This document shows, piece by piece, positions 1 to 8,200 of a stretch of DNA of 64,000 bases (position 1 is its first letter; the number at the start of each line of letters is the position of its first letter). A program made the translations under genes and the position numbers. Below the pieces are notes generated by a model, which saw nothing but the letters and a program-made list of their open reading frames with translations, did no database searches and was not told the origin of the DNA. Location of the stretch: contig CAMYLY010000004.1 of NCBI GenBank assembly GCA_947259405.1, positions 1-64,000 on the forward strand, written 5' to 3'. The stretch is from an uncultured Gemmatimonadales bacterium. GTDB taxonomy: Bacteria; Gemmatimonadota; Gemmatimonadetes; Gemmatimonadales; GWC2-71-9.

Positions 1-427
1 CCACGAGGCCGCTCAAGCTGATACGATCGTCGACGTCCGCGTCAACCCTGAGCGGACCCCGACGGAGAACAGCCTTCACTCTCGCAACCAGTTCGCGTGG
101 GCTGAACGGTTTCGTGATGTAGTCATCGGCACCCATGCCCAAGCCCAGCACGATGTCGCTCTCCTCGCCCTTTGCCGTCACCATAATGATGGGAATGTCC
201 CCGGTCACGTCATCGCCCTTGAGGCGGCGACACACCTCGATCCCGTCGCTCCCTGGCAGCATGAGATCGAGGAGGATCAAGGCGGGCGACGCGTCACGCG
301 CAATGCGGAAGCCTGCCTCTCCGTCTGGCGCGCCAAGCACTCGAAAGCCCTCTCGCGAAAGCGAGTACTGCAGTACGTCGAAGATGTCTTCCTCGTCCTC
401 GATGACGAGGAGCTTCGGATTAGGCAT
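1..427 (-). CDS. PhoB/OmpR-family response regulator (3' end outside window)
   Basis: A cytoplasmic two-component response regulator, read from an ATG at 427 leftwards and running off the window edge. The translation starts MPNPKLLVIEDEEDIFDVL and shows a complete receiver domain: acidic pair EDEE, phospho-acceptor Asp in LLDLMLPG, Thr in VTAKG, and the KPF lysine. The last visible residues (ARVKAVLRRG) are the linker to what should be a winged-helix DNA-binding domain. It is divergent from a second PhoB-like regulator at 604, and the 176-bp gap holds 11-bp-phased A/T-rich repeats. A phoR-type kinase could lie downstream outside the window; that is inference. Confidence 0.9.
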   Translation of the reverse strand, partial: MPNPKLLVIEDEEDIFDVLQYSLSREGFRVLGAPDGEAGFRIARDASPALILLDLMLPGSDGIEVCRRLKGDDVTGDIPIIMVTAKGEESDIVLGLGMGADDYITKPFSPRELVARVKAVLRRGPLRVDADVDDRISLSGLV

Positions 428-449
428 AGTCACGCGACGGGCCGTTGGG

Positions 450-504
450 ATGTTAATAGTATATGAGGTGAATAAAGAGCGCATAAAGACGCCGTAAATC
501 TTCC
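450..504. promoter_or_regulatory. 11-bp-phased direct repeats between two response regulators (possible Pho-box-like array)
   Basis: Between the divergent regulators, successive 11-bp units begin at 472 (ATAAAGAGCGC), 483 (ATAAAGACGCC) and 494 (GTAAATCTTCC), with weaker A/T-rich units in phase at 450 and 461. PhoB-type regulators bind direct repeats with 11-bp spacing in which each unit holds an A/T-rich patch, so autoregulation of one or both regulator genes is plausible. Spacing and repeats are seen; the factor is inferred. Confidence 0.4.
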
Positions 505-603
505 CGGCACCGACATCAGTTTCCGTCCGTGTCCCCCTATATTCGCGCCGTTCGAACTACGCAGAACCCGATCAACTGATTAGTAAGGACGGGTACCGTT
601 CCT

Positions 604-1320
604 ATGATTCGCTCGACTGATCGTGTGCTGGTCGTTGACGATGAACCAGACATCGCGGCCGTCGTTGCATACCACCTTGCCAAGAACGGCTATCGCGTTT
701 CCACGGCTAGCGACGGAACGGAAGCGATCCGCATCGCCGTTCACGAGCGGCCTGACTTGATCGTGCTCGATCTCATGTTGCCGGGTCGATCGGGCTTCGA
801 GGTACTAGAGGAGTTACGCCACCGACCGGAGACGAGTGGTGTTGGCGTGATTCTGCTGACCGCGCGTGCAGAGAAGGATGATAAGCTTCGTGGTCTCGCT
901 CTTGGCGCTGACGATTACGTGCCAAAACCCTTTGCACCGGACGAGTTGGTACTGAGAGTGAAGGCCGTGTTGCGCCGACTCCGCTCTCCGTCCATTGCGA
1001 CAACCGCAACACTCGTCGGTGGATCCATCGTCGTCGATCGTGACGCTCACTATGTCCGCATCGATGACCGCGAGATCGAGTTAACCGCGACGGAGTTCCG
1101 TCTGCTCATCACGCTGCTGGAGCGTCGGGGACGCGTGCAATCGCGCGGCCGACTCCTACAAGACGTGTGGAACGCGAACCCAGATATTCAGACCCGAACC
1201 GTAGATATGCACGTGCAACGCCTTCGAACGAAGCTCGGCGCCGCGGGACGGCTGATCGAGACGGTCAGGGGCGTTGGGTATCGATTCAGAAGTGAGAGCG
1301 ATGAGCAGCGGGCCTCGTAA
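604..1320 (+). CDS. PhoB/OmpR-family response regulator
   Basis: Full-length (238 aa) response regulator. Residues ~7-120 form the receiver domain (VVDDEPD acidic pocket, phospho-acceptor Asp in VLDLMLPG, Thr in LLTARA, Lys in VPKPF). Residues ~140-232 form a winged-helix DNA-binding domain ending in the typical ETVRGVGYRF. The start follows a TAAGGACGG Shine-Dalgarno-like stretch. No histidine kinase is adjacent. It is the upstream neighbour of a TonB receptor whose leader carries 11-bp-spaced repeats of the kind PhoB/PhoP proteins bind, which makes it the best local candidate regulator. The PhoB assignment is by family resemblance; other OmpR subfamilies are possible. Confidence 0.9.
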   Translation: MIRSTDRVLVVDDEPDIAAVVAYHLAKNGYRVSTASDGTEAIRIAVHERPDLIVLDLMLPGRSGFEVLEELRHRPETSGVGVILLTARAEKDDKLRGLALGADDYVPKPFAPDELVLRVKAVLRRLRSPSIATTATLVGGSIVVDRDAHYVRIDDREIELTATEFRLLITLLERRGRVQSRGRLLQDVWNANPDIQTRTVDMHVQRLRTKLGAAGRLIETVRGVGYRFRSESDEQRAS

Positions 1321-1420
1321 CGATCATGGCGGGGTCTAGGTCCCAGCCCCACTCAGTGTAAACCTTCGTGTAACACACTCCAAGCGGCACCACACCAATC
1401 ATTTAGCGGTTTCTAGACTT

Positions 1421-1460
1421 CGTTACATACGCGGGTGCCTTCCGTCACACTCCCGTTACA
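1421..1460. promoter_or_regulatory. Pho-box-like direct-repeat array upstream of the TonB receptor
   Basis: CGTTACA at 1421, CGTCACA at 1443 and CGTTACA at 1454 lie on an exact 11-bp register, with a degenerate unit at 1432. The 7-bp unit plus 4-bp spacer matches PhoB/PhoP operator geometry, and TTACA resembles the TT(A/T)ACA element of Gram-positive PhoP. A further pair of inverted-orientation GTGTAA copies at 1356 and 1368 is spaced 12 bp. The array ends 53 bp before the receptor start. Regulator identity is inferred. Confidence 0.5.
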
Positions 1461-1513
1461 CCACTCCCGCAGAATCCCCCGCGTTATCACGAACACCTCA
1501 GGGGGGAAATTCC

Positions 1514-4456
1514 ATGACACCGATTCGGAGATTTGGCGCCGGCACGCGCCAGGCATCGCAGCAGGAACCACCTCTCGACACTCATCTTTCCGGCGGAGTC
1601 CGGCTGGCTCGGGCGCAACAGATGGTCGTGCCCAAGGACCTGTTCCCCCTGGGGCGCCCACCAGTCGGCTTCGCTGGCTTCATCCGTAGAGCGGCCTTCG
1701 CCGCGATTCTGTCGATCACCTGCCTGGCGCCAAGCACTGCATTCGCACAAGGCACCATCGTCGGGCGGGTGTTCAGCAACGAGGGTACGCCTCTCGCTGG
1801 CGCTCAAATCACCATCCAGATCGCCGAAACGGGAATGCGTGAGGTCGTTCGAAGCGACCTAGGCGGCCGATACATCATCGAGAACGTTCAGCCGGGCGTA
1901 CACACCATGCTCGTCAGGTTGATCGGGTATACGGCCAAGACCATCACTGGTGTGCAGGTGCAAGACGGCGATGCGTTCGCACTCGACGTCGTGCTCAACC
2001 CGCAGATCGTCACGTTGGACGCCATGGTGGTAACCTCGGCCGTTTCCGAAGCGGGATCCGTAGCGGCCGCGCTCGACGAGCAACGCAATGCAGACAACAT
2101 CGTCAGCTCCGTCACGGCGGAGCAGATTCAGAAGAGCCCGGACTCGGACGCCGGGCAGGCATTGCAGCGCGTCAGCGGCGTCACGATCCGGGAAGGCGGC
2201 TTCGTCATCGCTCGTGGTTTGGGCGAACGCTACACGACGGCGTCCCTGAACGGCACCCGTATCCCGAGTCCCGAGCCTGAGTCCAGATCCGTGCCGTTGG
2301 ACCTGTTCCCTGCGGGACTGCTCGAGGGTATCACGACCACCAAATCGTATCAGCCGGATCAACCGGGTGACTGGAGCGGAGCGCAAGTCGACCTCAAGAC
2401 GCGCGAGTTCCCAGCCCAGCGGCAGTTCTCGTTGTCCATCAAAACGGGCATGAACACCAACGCCACTGGTAAGACGGTGCTCCGTGGACCCCGAGAGGGT
2501 GCGGAGTGGGCCGCGTTCGGCGGTGCGGCGCGAGACCTGCCCGTGCGAATTGACGAGGCCGGAACCTTCCAGGGCCTTTCACAAATCGAGCGTTCTCAGC
2601 TGATCAACGAGTTCCGGAACGTCTGGACGACGCCTCGCGGCACAGGCATGCCGTCGATGGGCCTCAGTGCCTCGCTGGGTGGCGAGGATCCGATCTTCGG
2701 GCAGTCGATTGGCTATGTCGCGTCCTTGACCTACTCGGCGGACGAGACGGCCAAGCTCGACCAAGTCAGCGCCATCGCGTTCCCTGATGGCGCGAGCGGT
2801 GGTTTGCGGGCGCTCAACGACAACCACGGATCGTCCGGCACCCGCTCGGTGTCGTGGGGCGGGCTGCTGAACCTCTCGACCCGGATCGGGCTCGGTACGA
2901 AGGTCGATTTCAACAACACCTACACGCGCAGCGCCGACAACACCTCCCAGGCCTTGGCCGGTTTCAACGAGGACTTCACTGAAGACCTAGACCTCACGAG
3001 GCTGACGTACGTGGAGCGTTGGGTGCGCTCGAATCAACTTCGGGCGAGCCACCTGCTTGGGACGCGCCACCTGTTCGAGTGGTCGGTCACCAACTCTGCT
3101 ATCTCGCGAGTGGAGCCCGACCGTTCGGACCTCGCATATGTGACGGCCATCGATCCTACAGCGCAGACGTCCGATCCGCAGTTTTGGTTCGGAACCGAGC
3201 GTTCGGCATCCCGCACATTCGGGGACATCTACGAGAAAGCGTGGCAGGGTTCCGGCGACTACCAGCTGACGTTGGGAAGCGCCTACCAACCGTTGCGCAT
3301 CAAGGTCGGTGGGTTCTACAAAGCGATCGACCGCACGGCTGACTCGCGCACGTACGAAATCGCAAACTTCCTGCTGGACGAGACCGCTCGGTCAAACACG
3401 GCCGAGACGGTCCTGCACGGCACCAACCCAGAATCGGGTCGCCTCCTCCTCACGGCCAACGCGGCCGCGGGGCGGTACGTCGCAAAGGACCGGAATCTCG
3501 CCGGGTATCTCAAGTTTTCGGTACCGCTGAGCGAGCGCTTCGACATCGTCGGCGGCGCGCGCGTGGAGCGTTCGGAGATCGACGTGGCCACCACGTCCGT
3601 GACCGGAGCCGAGACGCCGACGACGCTCGAGAACACGGACATCCTGCCGGCACTCGCATTGAACTTCAAAGTGGCTGACGACCACGTGCTGCGCGCCTCC
3701 GGGAGCCAGACAGTGGCTCGACCAGAGTATCGGGAGCTCTCGCCGGTCACCTACTTCGACATCCTCGGCGGCCAGCGCCTGTTTGGGAATCCCAACCTCA
3801 GACGCTCGCTGATTCAGAATGCTGACTTGCGCTGGGAGTTCTACCCCAACCCCGGCGAAGTCGTGAGCATTGCGGGGTTCGCAAAGCGGTTCCAGGACCC
3901 GATCGAGCGCGTGCTCGTGCAGACGTCCGGTGGCGCTTCACCTGACGCGAGCTTCATCAATGCCGAGAGCGCGTGGAACCTTGGCGTCGAGTTCGAAATC
4001 CGAAAGAGCCTCGACTTTGTGTCGGAAAGACTCTTCCCCTTCGCAGTGTTCGGTAATGTCACGGTCATGCACTCCGACATCACGATCGGTACGGACAGCA
4101 TCTCGAGCTTGACCAACGACCAGCGACCGTTGGTCGGCCAATCACCATACGTCGTGAACGCCGGCGTGACGTACGCCCACCCGTACGGCGGGTTCACCGC
4201 CACGCTGCTCTACAACGTGAACGGTCGACGGATTCGTGAAGCCGGAATCGCTCCGCTTCCCGACACGTATGAAGAGGCACGACACATCCTGGATCTCTCC
4301 GTGCAGTTCCCGGTCATGCGGACGATCAGCGTGAAACTGGACGGCAAGAACCTCTTGGACAGTCGGTACGAGATCACGCAGGGCACCGTCCTTCGCGAAG
4401 CCTATCGCATCGGACGGACGTTCAACCTCGCGCTGCAGTGGACACCCGGACGATAA
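1514..4456 (+). CDS. TonB-dependent outer-membrane receptor with carboxypeptidase-regulatory-like N-domain
   Basis: A 980-residue outer-membrane active-transport receptor. A hydrophobic signal segment at ~60-80 ending in STAFAQG precedes a carboxypeptidase D regulatory-like domain (~83-165), a TonB plug (~185-295, with VARG-like IARGLGERY at its core) and a long 22-strand-type barrel ending in an aromatic-rich terminus. The ATG at 1514 has a near-ideal GGGGGGAA ribosome site 7 nt upstream, but it leaves about 55 residues before the signal peptide; an in-frame ATG at 1622 would give a more normal signal. A lipoprotein follows 44 nt downstream, probably in the same operon. Substrate is unknown; the upstream repeats hint at phosphate-starvation control. 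Confidence 0.92.
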   Translation: MTPIRRFGAGTRQASQQEPPLDTHLSGGVRLARAQQMVVPKDLFPLGRPPVGFAGFIRRAAFAAILSITCLAPSTAFAQGTIVGRVFSNEGTPLAGAQITIQIAETGMREVVRSDLGGRYIIENVQPGVHTMLVRLIGYTAKTITGVQVQDGDAFALDVVLNPQIVTLDAMVVTSAVSEAGSVAAALDEQRNADNIVSSVTAEQIQKSPDSDAGQALQRVSGVTIREGGFVIARGLGERYTTASLNGTRIPSPEPESRSVPLDLFPAGLLEGITTTKSYQPDQPGDWSGAQVDLKTREFPAQRQFSLSIKTGMNTNATGKTVLRGPREGAEWAAFGGAARDLPVRIDEAGTFQGLSQIERSQLINEFRNVWTTPRGTGMPSMGLSASLGGEDPIFGQSIGYVASLTYSADETAKLDQVSAIAFPDGASGGLRALNDNHGSSGTRSVSWGGLLNLSTRIGLGTKVDFNNTYTRSADNTSQALAGFNEDFTEDLDLTRLTYVERWVRSNQLRASHLLGTRHLFEWSVTNSAISRVEPDRSDLAYVTAIDPTAQTSDPQFWFGTERSASRTFGDIYEKAWQGSGDYQLTLGSAYQPLRIKVGGFYKAIDRTADSRTYEIANFLLDETARSNTAETVLHGTNPESGRLLLTANAAAGRYVAKDRNLAGYLKFSVPLSERFDIVGGARVERSEIDVATTSVTGAETPTTLENTDILPALALNFKVADDHVLRASGSQTVARPEYRELSPVTYFDILGGQRLFGNPNLRRSLIQNADLRWEFYPNPGEVVSIAGFAKRFQDPIERVLVQTSGGASPDASFINAESAWNLGVEFEIRKSLDFVSERLFPFAVFGNVTVMHSDITIGTDSISSLTNDQRPLVGQSPYVVNAGVTYAHPYGGFTATLLYNVNGRRIREAGIAPLPDTYEEARHILDLSVQFPVMRTISVKLDGKNLLDSRYEITQGTVLREAYRIGRTFNLALQWTPGR

Positions 4457-4500
4457 CGCCGAGTGCCGCAGCGCGATCAACCCCAAGGAGAAGACAGTCG

Positions 4501-6162
4501 ATGAACACTCGGAAGTTCCTTGCGATCGCGGCTGCGGCGTTGGTAGCTGGCGCCTGCAGCGACGACCCCATAACCGGGGGCAACCTCGCGGCACCTCAGA
4601 ACGTGACCGTGACGATCAACAGTGCAAGCTCCGTCACGATCGGTTGGAACAGCGTGAGTGGGGCGGAAAGCTACCAGGTTGAGCGCGCGTCCTGCACGGA
4701 TCCGGCCACGTTTGCCGTTGTCACGGGTGCGTCGGCCGTATCGGGCACCTCGTTTGACGACACGTCAGTCAGCGGTGGCGACAAGTACCTTTATCGCGTG
4801 GCAGGCAAGGGCGGCGATAACGCCCTTGGTGCCTACAGTGACTCCGTCGAGGCCACAACGATCGTCAACGAAGCACGCGCGCTACTGTGTGGCGACGTCA
4901 CGACGAACGTCACCCTGTCCAAGGACACGTTGTACGTCATCAGTGGTTACGTGAAGGTTCAGAGTGGCGCCATGATCACGATCCCGGCCGGCACCAAGCT
5001 CGTCGGCGACACAGTTCGCTTCGGGAGCTCGCTGTGGATTCTCCGCGGTGCCATGATCAACGCGCAGGGCACCGCCGCCGAGCCGATCGTCTTCACGTCG
5101 CAGCGCTCGCCCGGTAATCGAGCCCCGGGTGACTGGGGTGGGCTGGTGATCATCGGCAACGGCATTATCAACCGTTCAGGTACCGTGCTCACTGAGGGGC
5201 CGGCTGAGGTCGCGGAAGACTACGGCGGCGGAAACGACAACACAGACAACTCCGGCACGCTCAAGTACGTCCGCATCGAGTTCTCCGGATTCGATGTCTC
5301 GGGCGGTGGCGGCTCCGAGTTGAACGGACTGTCGAGCTACGCCGTCGGCAGCGGCACGACCTACGAATACATCGAAGTGCTGGCTGGCCTTGATGACTCG
5401 TTCGAATGGTGGGGTGGTGCGGTGGACGGTCGCTACCTGATCTCCTATGAGAGCGGTGACGATCACTTCGACACGTCCGAGGGCTACGTTGGCCGTAACC
5501 AGTATCTCATCGCGTTGCAGACGACGCGATTGGCCCCGGCCCCCGGTACCGGCACGCTCTCCAGTGACCCACGCGGTATCGAGGCCGACGGTTGTTCCGG
5601 CAGCGGCTGTGACAGCGGTTTCGACTCCACACCACTGTCGGATCCAGTCTTTGCGAACTACACGCTCATCGGATTCCCGGGTGAGGCCACCTCGAGTGGT
5701 AAGGAAGGCGCGCGGCTCCGGCGAGGTACGAGAGCTTACTTGCACAACGGCATCGTCGGTGACTGGGCTTCGCAAGGCATCACCGTTCGCGACTCGGCAA
5801 CCTGGAACAACGGCGTGACCGTCAGCAACGTCCTCTTCGCCGAGAATGTTGCCGACGTCGACCCGGAAGGCGATGCGGGCAAGCTCGGTTGGCCTTCTCG
5901 GTTTTCGAGCTCCAATCACGGAATCGCGACACTGGTTACCGACATCGTCACCGATCCGGATCCCACGAGTGGACTGGATTGGTCCTCGATTGGTGCCGCG
6001 CTGGACTTCGGTGGATCGGGTACCTCAGGTAGCAACGTGGCAATTGACGCCGGACGCACCGCGAACTTCTTCGGCGGTGCCATGACCGACACGCCGTACG
6101 TCGGCGCAGGTACGGCGGCAAGCCAGTGGTGGAGTGGCTGGACGTTCTACGCACAGAACTGA
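4501..6162 (+). CDS. Secreted FN3-domain lipoprotein paired with TonB receptor
   Basis: A 553-residue predicted lipoprotein. The signal MNTRKFLAIAAAALVAGACS has its Cys at ~19. A fibronectin type III-like domain (~34-120) is followed by a Gly/Asp-rich, repetitive region that reads like a right-handed beta-helix or beta-rich surface protein (GDWGGLVIIGNG, DNSGTLKYVRIEFSG, DDSFEWWGG, GDDHFDTSEGYVG). AAGGAG lies 11 nt before the ATG. It is placed directly behind the TonB receptor and ahead of a strong terminator, so it is likely an accessory surface partner of that receptor. I recognise the general pattern of receptor plus secreted Gly-rich partner but not a named family, and no enzymatic motif is evident. 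Confidence 0.8.
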   Translation: MNTRKFLAIAAAALVAGACSDDPITGGNLAAPQNVTVTINSASSVTIGWNSVSGAESYQVERASCTDPATFAVVTGASAVSGTSFDDTSVSGGDKYLYRVAGKGGDNALGAYSDSVEATTIVNEARALLCGDVTTNVTLSKDTLYVISGYVKVQSGAMITIPAGTKLVGDTVRFGSSLWILRGAMINAQGTAAEPIVFTSQRSPGNRAPGDWGGLVIIGNGIINRSGTVLTEGPAEVAEDYGGGNDNTDNSGTLKYVRIEFSGFDVSGGGGSELNGLSSYAVGSGTTYEYIEVLAGLDDSFEWWGGAVDGRYLISYESGDDHFDTSEGYVGRNQYLIALQTTRLAPAPGTGTLSSDPRGIEADGCSGSGCDSGFDSTPLSDPVFANYTLIGFPGEATSSGKEGARLRRGTRAYLHNGIVGDWASQGITVRDSATWNNGVTVSNVLFAENVADVDPEGDAGKLGWPSRFSSSNHGIATLVTDIVTDPDPTSGLDWSSIGAALDFGGSGTSGSNVAIDAGRTANFFGGAMTDTPYVGAGTAASQWWSGWTFYAQN

Positions 6163-6183
6163 CCCCACTCTCATCGTAGCACG

Positions 6184-6216
6184 GAACCGGCGTTCCCAAT
6201 GTGGGGACGCCGGTTC
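6184..6216 (+). terminator. Rho-independent terminator of the TonB operon
   Basis: A 10-bp stem (GAACCGGCGT with ACGCCGGTTC) is extended by CCC/GGG after a one-base bulge and followed by ATTTTCTCTC. It sits 21 nt after the FN3 lipoprotein stop. The ATG at 6199 falls in the loop, which argues against that codon starting the next gene. Confidence 0.85.
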
Positions 6217-6249
6217 ATTTTCTCTCTGCCATCAACCGGACTCCCAGCC

Positions 6250-6864
6250 TTGAACATTTCGCGATACACGGCTCTCGCCCAACTCGCCACAGCCGTCGCC
6301 CTCGTGACAGTCGGCGCCTGCGGCGGGTCAGAGTCGAGCCGAACTGGAGTCGTCATCGACAGTGCACTTCCGAGGGACGTGGAGATCGCCAACTTCCAAC
6401 GTGACCGCACGCCGGTGACCGAATTCTCCGGCGGTGCTGAGAGCCGGGAAGAGCTTGTTCGTCGCTTCTTCCGGGCGGTGTCCGGACGTGATACTGCCGA
6501 GCTGAGCAGCATGCTACTGACCGTCGAGGAGTACGCGTTCCTCTACTACGAAACGGCATTCCAGGCGACGCCACCGCGAAGCCTCCCACCTGACCTCTTG
6601 TGGTTCATGCAGGAGACACAGAGCAGGCAGGGCATCAGTCGCCTGCTCGACGAGTATGGCGGTCGTGAACAGACCTACATCAGCCACGCATGCGGCGAGA
6701 ACCAGTTCAGCCCTCGCACTGAAGGCGAAAACACGGTCTGGGGGTTCTGTGTCTCCAAGTGGATCGACTCCGCTTCCGGAGACACGGTGAGCGGTCAGAT
6801 CTTCGGATTGGTGGTGGAACGCGGGGGTGTCTGGAAATTCGTGACCTACAACAACGACATCTGA
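6250..6864 (+). CDS. Putative lipoprotein of unknown function
   Basis: About 205 residues from a TTG at 6250, giving a standard lipoprotein signal (LNISRYTALAQLATAVALV, then GAC). The alternative in-frame ATG at 6199 lies in the loop of the preceding terminator and would add an unneeded 17 residues. The mature part contains REELVRRFFRAVSGRDTAEL, typical of small NTF2-like folds, and the end is beta-rich. Two cysteines (HACGE, GFCVS) are spaced as if they could form a disulfide. No catalytic motif is recognised. Convergent with the next gene, 7 bp apart. Confidence 0.7.
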   Translation: MNISRYTALAQLATAVALVTVGACGGSESSRTGVVIDSALPRDVEIANFQRDRTPVTEFSGGAESREELVRRFFRAVSGRDTAELSSMLLTVEEYAFLYYETAFQATPPRSLPPDLLWFMQETQSRQGISRLLDEYGGREQTYISHACGENQFSPRTEGENTVWGFCVSKWIDSASGDTVSGQIFGLVVERGGVWKFVTYNNDI

Positions 6865-6871
6865 TCAGCCG

Positions 6872-7156
6872 TTAGGCCACCCGAAACACAAGCGAACGCC
6901 GACACGGCTGACAGATGAACGCGGCGAACGACGTTCCTACTTCAGGCGACGTCGTGCGTTGCCGATCGAGCGCGTCGCCGCACCGGGGGCACAACGGACT
7001 GGTGGCCCCCTTTGCCAACGCCAGATGAATGCTACGCGCCTCGTCCAACCCATACCACGCGAACGTGGAGCACGTCGCCGTACTGCCGAACTTGTGCGAG
7101 AATCCGAGAATCTCCCGGAGCCGTTCTACGTTGGTCACGTCGTCAACCATGCTCAT
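6872..7156 (-). CDS. Small zinc-ribbon protein
   Basis: About 94 residues from ATG at 7156. The C-terminal half carries two CxxC knuckles (CPRCGD and CQPC) separated by ~28 residues, a treble-clef/zinc-ribbon arrangement. The N-terminal half (VERLREILGFSHKFGS) looks helical. A longer frame extends upstream to 7354, but that extension is Arg-rich without domain character and overlaps the rhomboid gene, so I prefer the internal start. Function is unknown. Confidence 0.55.
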   Translation of the reverse strand: MSMVDDVTNVERLREILGFSHKFGSTATCSTFAWYGLDEARSIHLALAKGATSPLCPRCGDALDRQRTTSPEVGTSFAAFICQPCRRSLVFRVA

Positions 7157-7271
7157 GAGGATGCGGCAGGATAGTCCCTGATTGTCACGACGGTGTGACA
7201 CAGGATGCGAATCGCGTAACAAGCGCGCATCGCCGAGGGCCGACGCACGCTGGCATGCAAGTCTGTCGCCC

Positions 7272-8036
7272 CTAGCGCCAGCGGTTCCGGGGGGGAAAGC
7301 CTCTGACGTCCACTCGCGGGCGATTGTGCGCGGCGAGAAGCTCTGGTTTGGCAAACAGCTTGATCAGCGCGGCGCCCGCGATGAAGCCGCCGAGATGCGC
7401 CATGAAGGCCACGCCGCCACCACTTCCGCTCGCCGTGGTCGTCCCAATGAGCTGCAAGAACACCCAATACAACAGCATCCACGACGCGGGCACAGCGACC
7501 GTCGTGATGAAAAACCCCAGCACCACCAGCATGTGCACTCGGACGCGTGGGTAAAGGACGAGATAGGCGCCCATGATGCCCGAAATCGCTCCCGATGCGC
7601 CAACCATCGGGATCGCTGATGATGGATTCACCATCACCTGCGCACCGGCAGCCAGCAGGCCACACACGGCGTAGAACGCCACAAAGCGACCGTGCCCCAT
7701 CGAGTCTTCGATGTTGTTTCCGAACACCCAGAGGAACCACATGTTGCCGATGAGGTGGAACCACCCCCCGTGGAGGAACATGGACGTCACCGTTGTGTGC
7801 CACGCCGCCCCTCCAATCTGGCACCCGGCATTCGGACCAAGCGGCACCACTGTGCCGTCGGGAACACGACCCGTGAGTTCGCCGGGAATCAGCCCCAGGT
7901 CACACAGCGAGCGCAGCATCGGGGCTCCCATCCCAGCCCCCTGAACGACGATCCACACCAAGGCCGTGACACCGATGATCACGAAGGTGACGTAGGGCGT
8001 CAGGATGGTAGGATTGTCGTCCTTGTATGGAAACAT
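7272..8036 (-). CDS. Rhomboid-family intramembrane serine protease
   Basis: A 254-residue polytopic inner-membrane protease of the GlpG/rhomboid superfamily. Signature elements in order: the first TM helix (VTFVIIGVTALVWIVVQ), a cysteine-containing periplasmic loop, SMFLHGGWFHLIGNMWFLW (L1/TM2 HxxxN-type motif), catalytic Ser in VGASGAISGIMGA, and catalytic His in FMAHLGGFIAGA. Length and motif order fit an active rhomboid. It is divergent from dnaK. Substrate is unknown. Confidence 0.92.
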   Translation of the reverse strand: MFPYKDDNPTILTPYVTFVIIGVTALVWIVVQGAGMGAPMLRSLCDLGLIPGELTGRVPDGTVVPLGPNAGCQIGGAAWHTTVTSMFLHGGWFHLIGNMWFLWVFGNNIEDSMGHGRFVAFYAVCGLLAAGAQVMVNPSSAIPMVGASGAISGIMGAYLVLYPRVRVHMLVVLGFFITTVAVPASWMLLYWVFLQLIGTTTASGSGGGVAFMAHLGGFIAGAALIKLFAKPELLAAHNRPRVDVRGFPPRNRWR

Positions 8037-8200
8037 GTCTCGATCCTCGCGGTCGACCTAAGCGCAATAAATACAATTGGTTATACGCAACGGGGCCGAT
8101 CCAGTTTCCTGTCAATATGGCATGAAAAATGGGTATGTGGCTTGCTTCAGCGACTGTAGAATCGACTTGCGCATCAACTACTTGTACTGGGAGAACGTCA

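Noticed and set aside
5176-5919. Minus-strand open frame of 247 codons under the FN3 lipoprotein
   Set aside because: Antisense to a well-supported signal-bearing protein; no start context or motif.
6199-6249. ATG at 6199 as start of the lipoprotein gene
   Set aside because: The codon lies in the loop of a strong terminator and adds 17 residues ahead of a complete lipoprotein signal that begins at TTG 6250.
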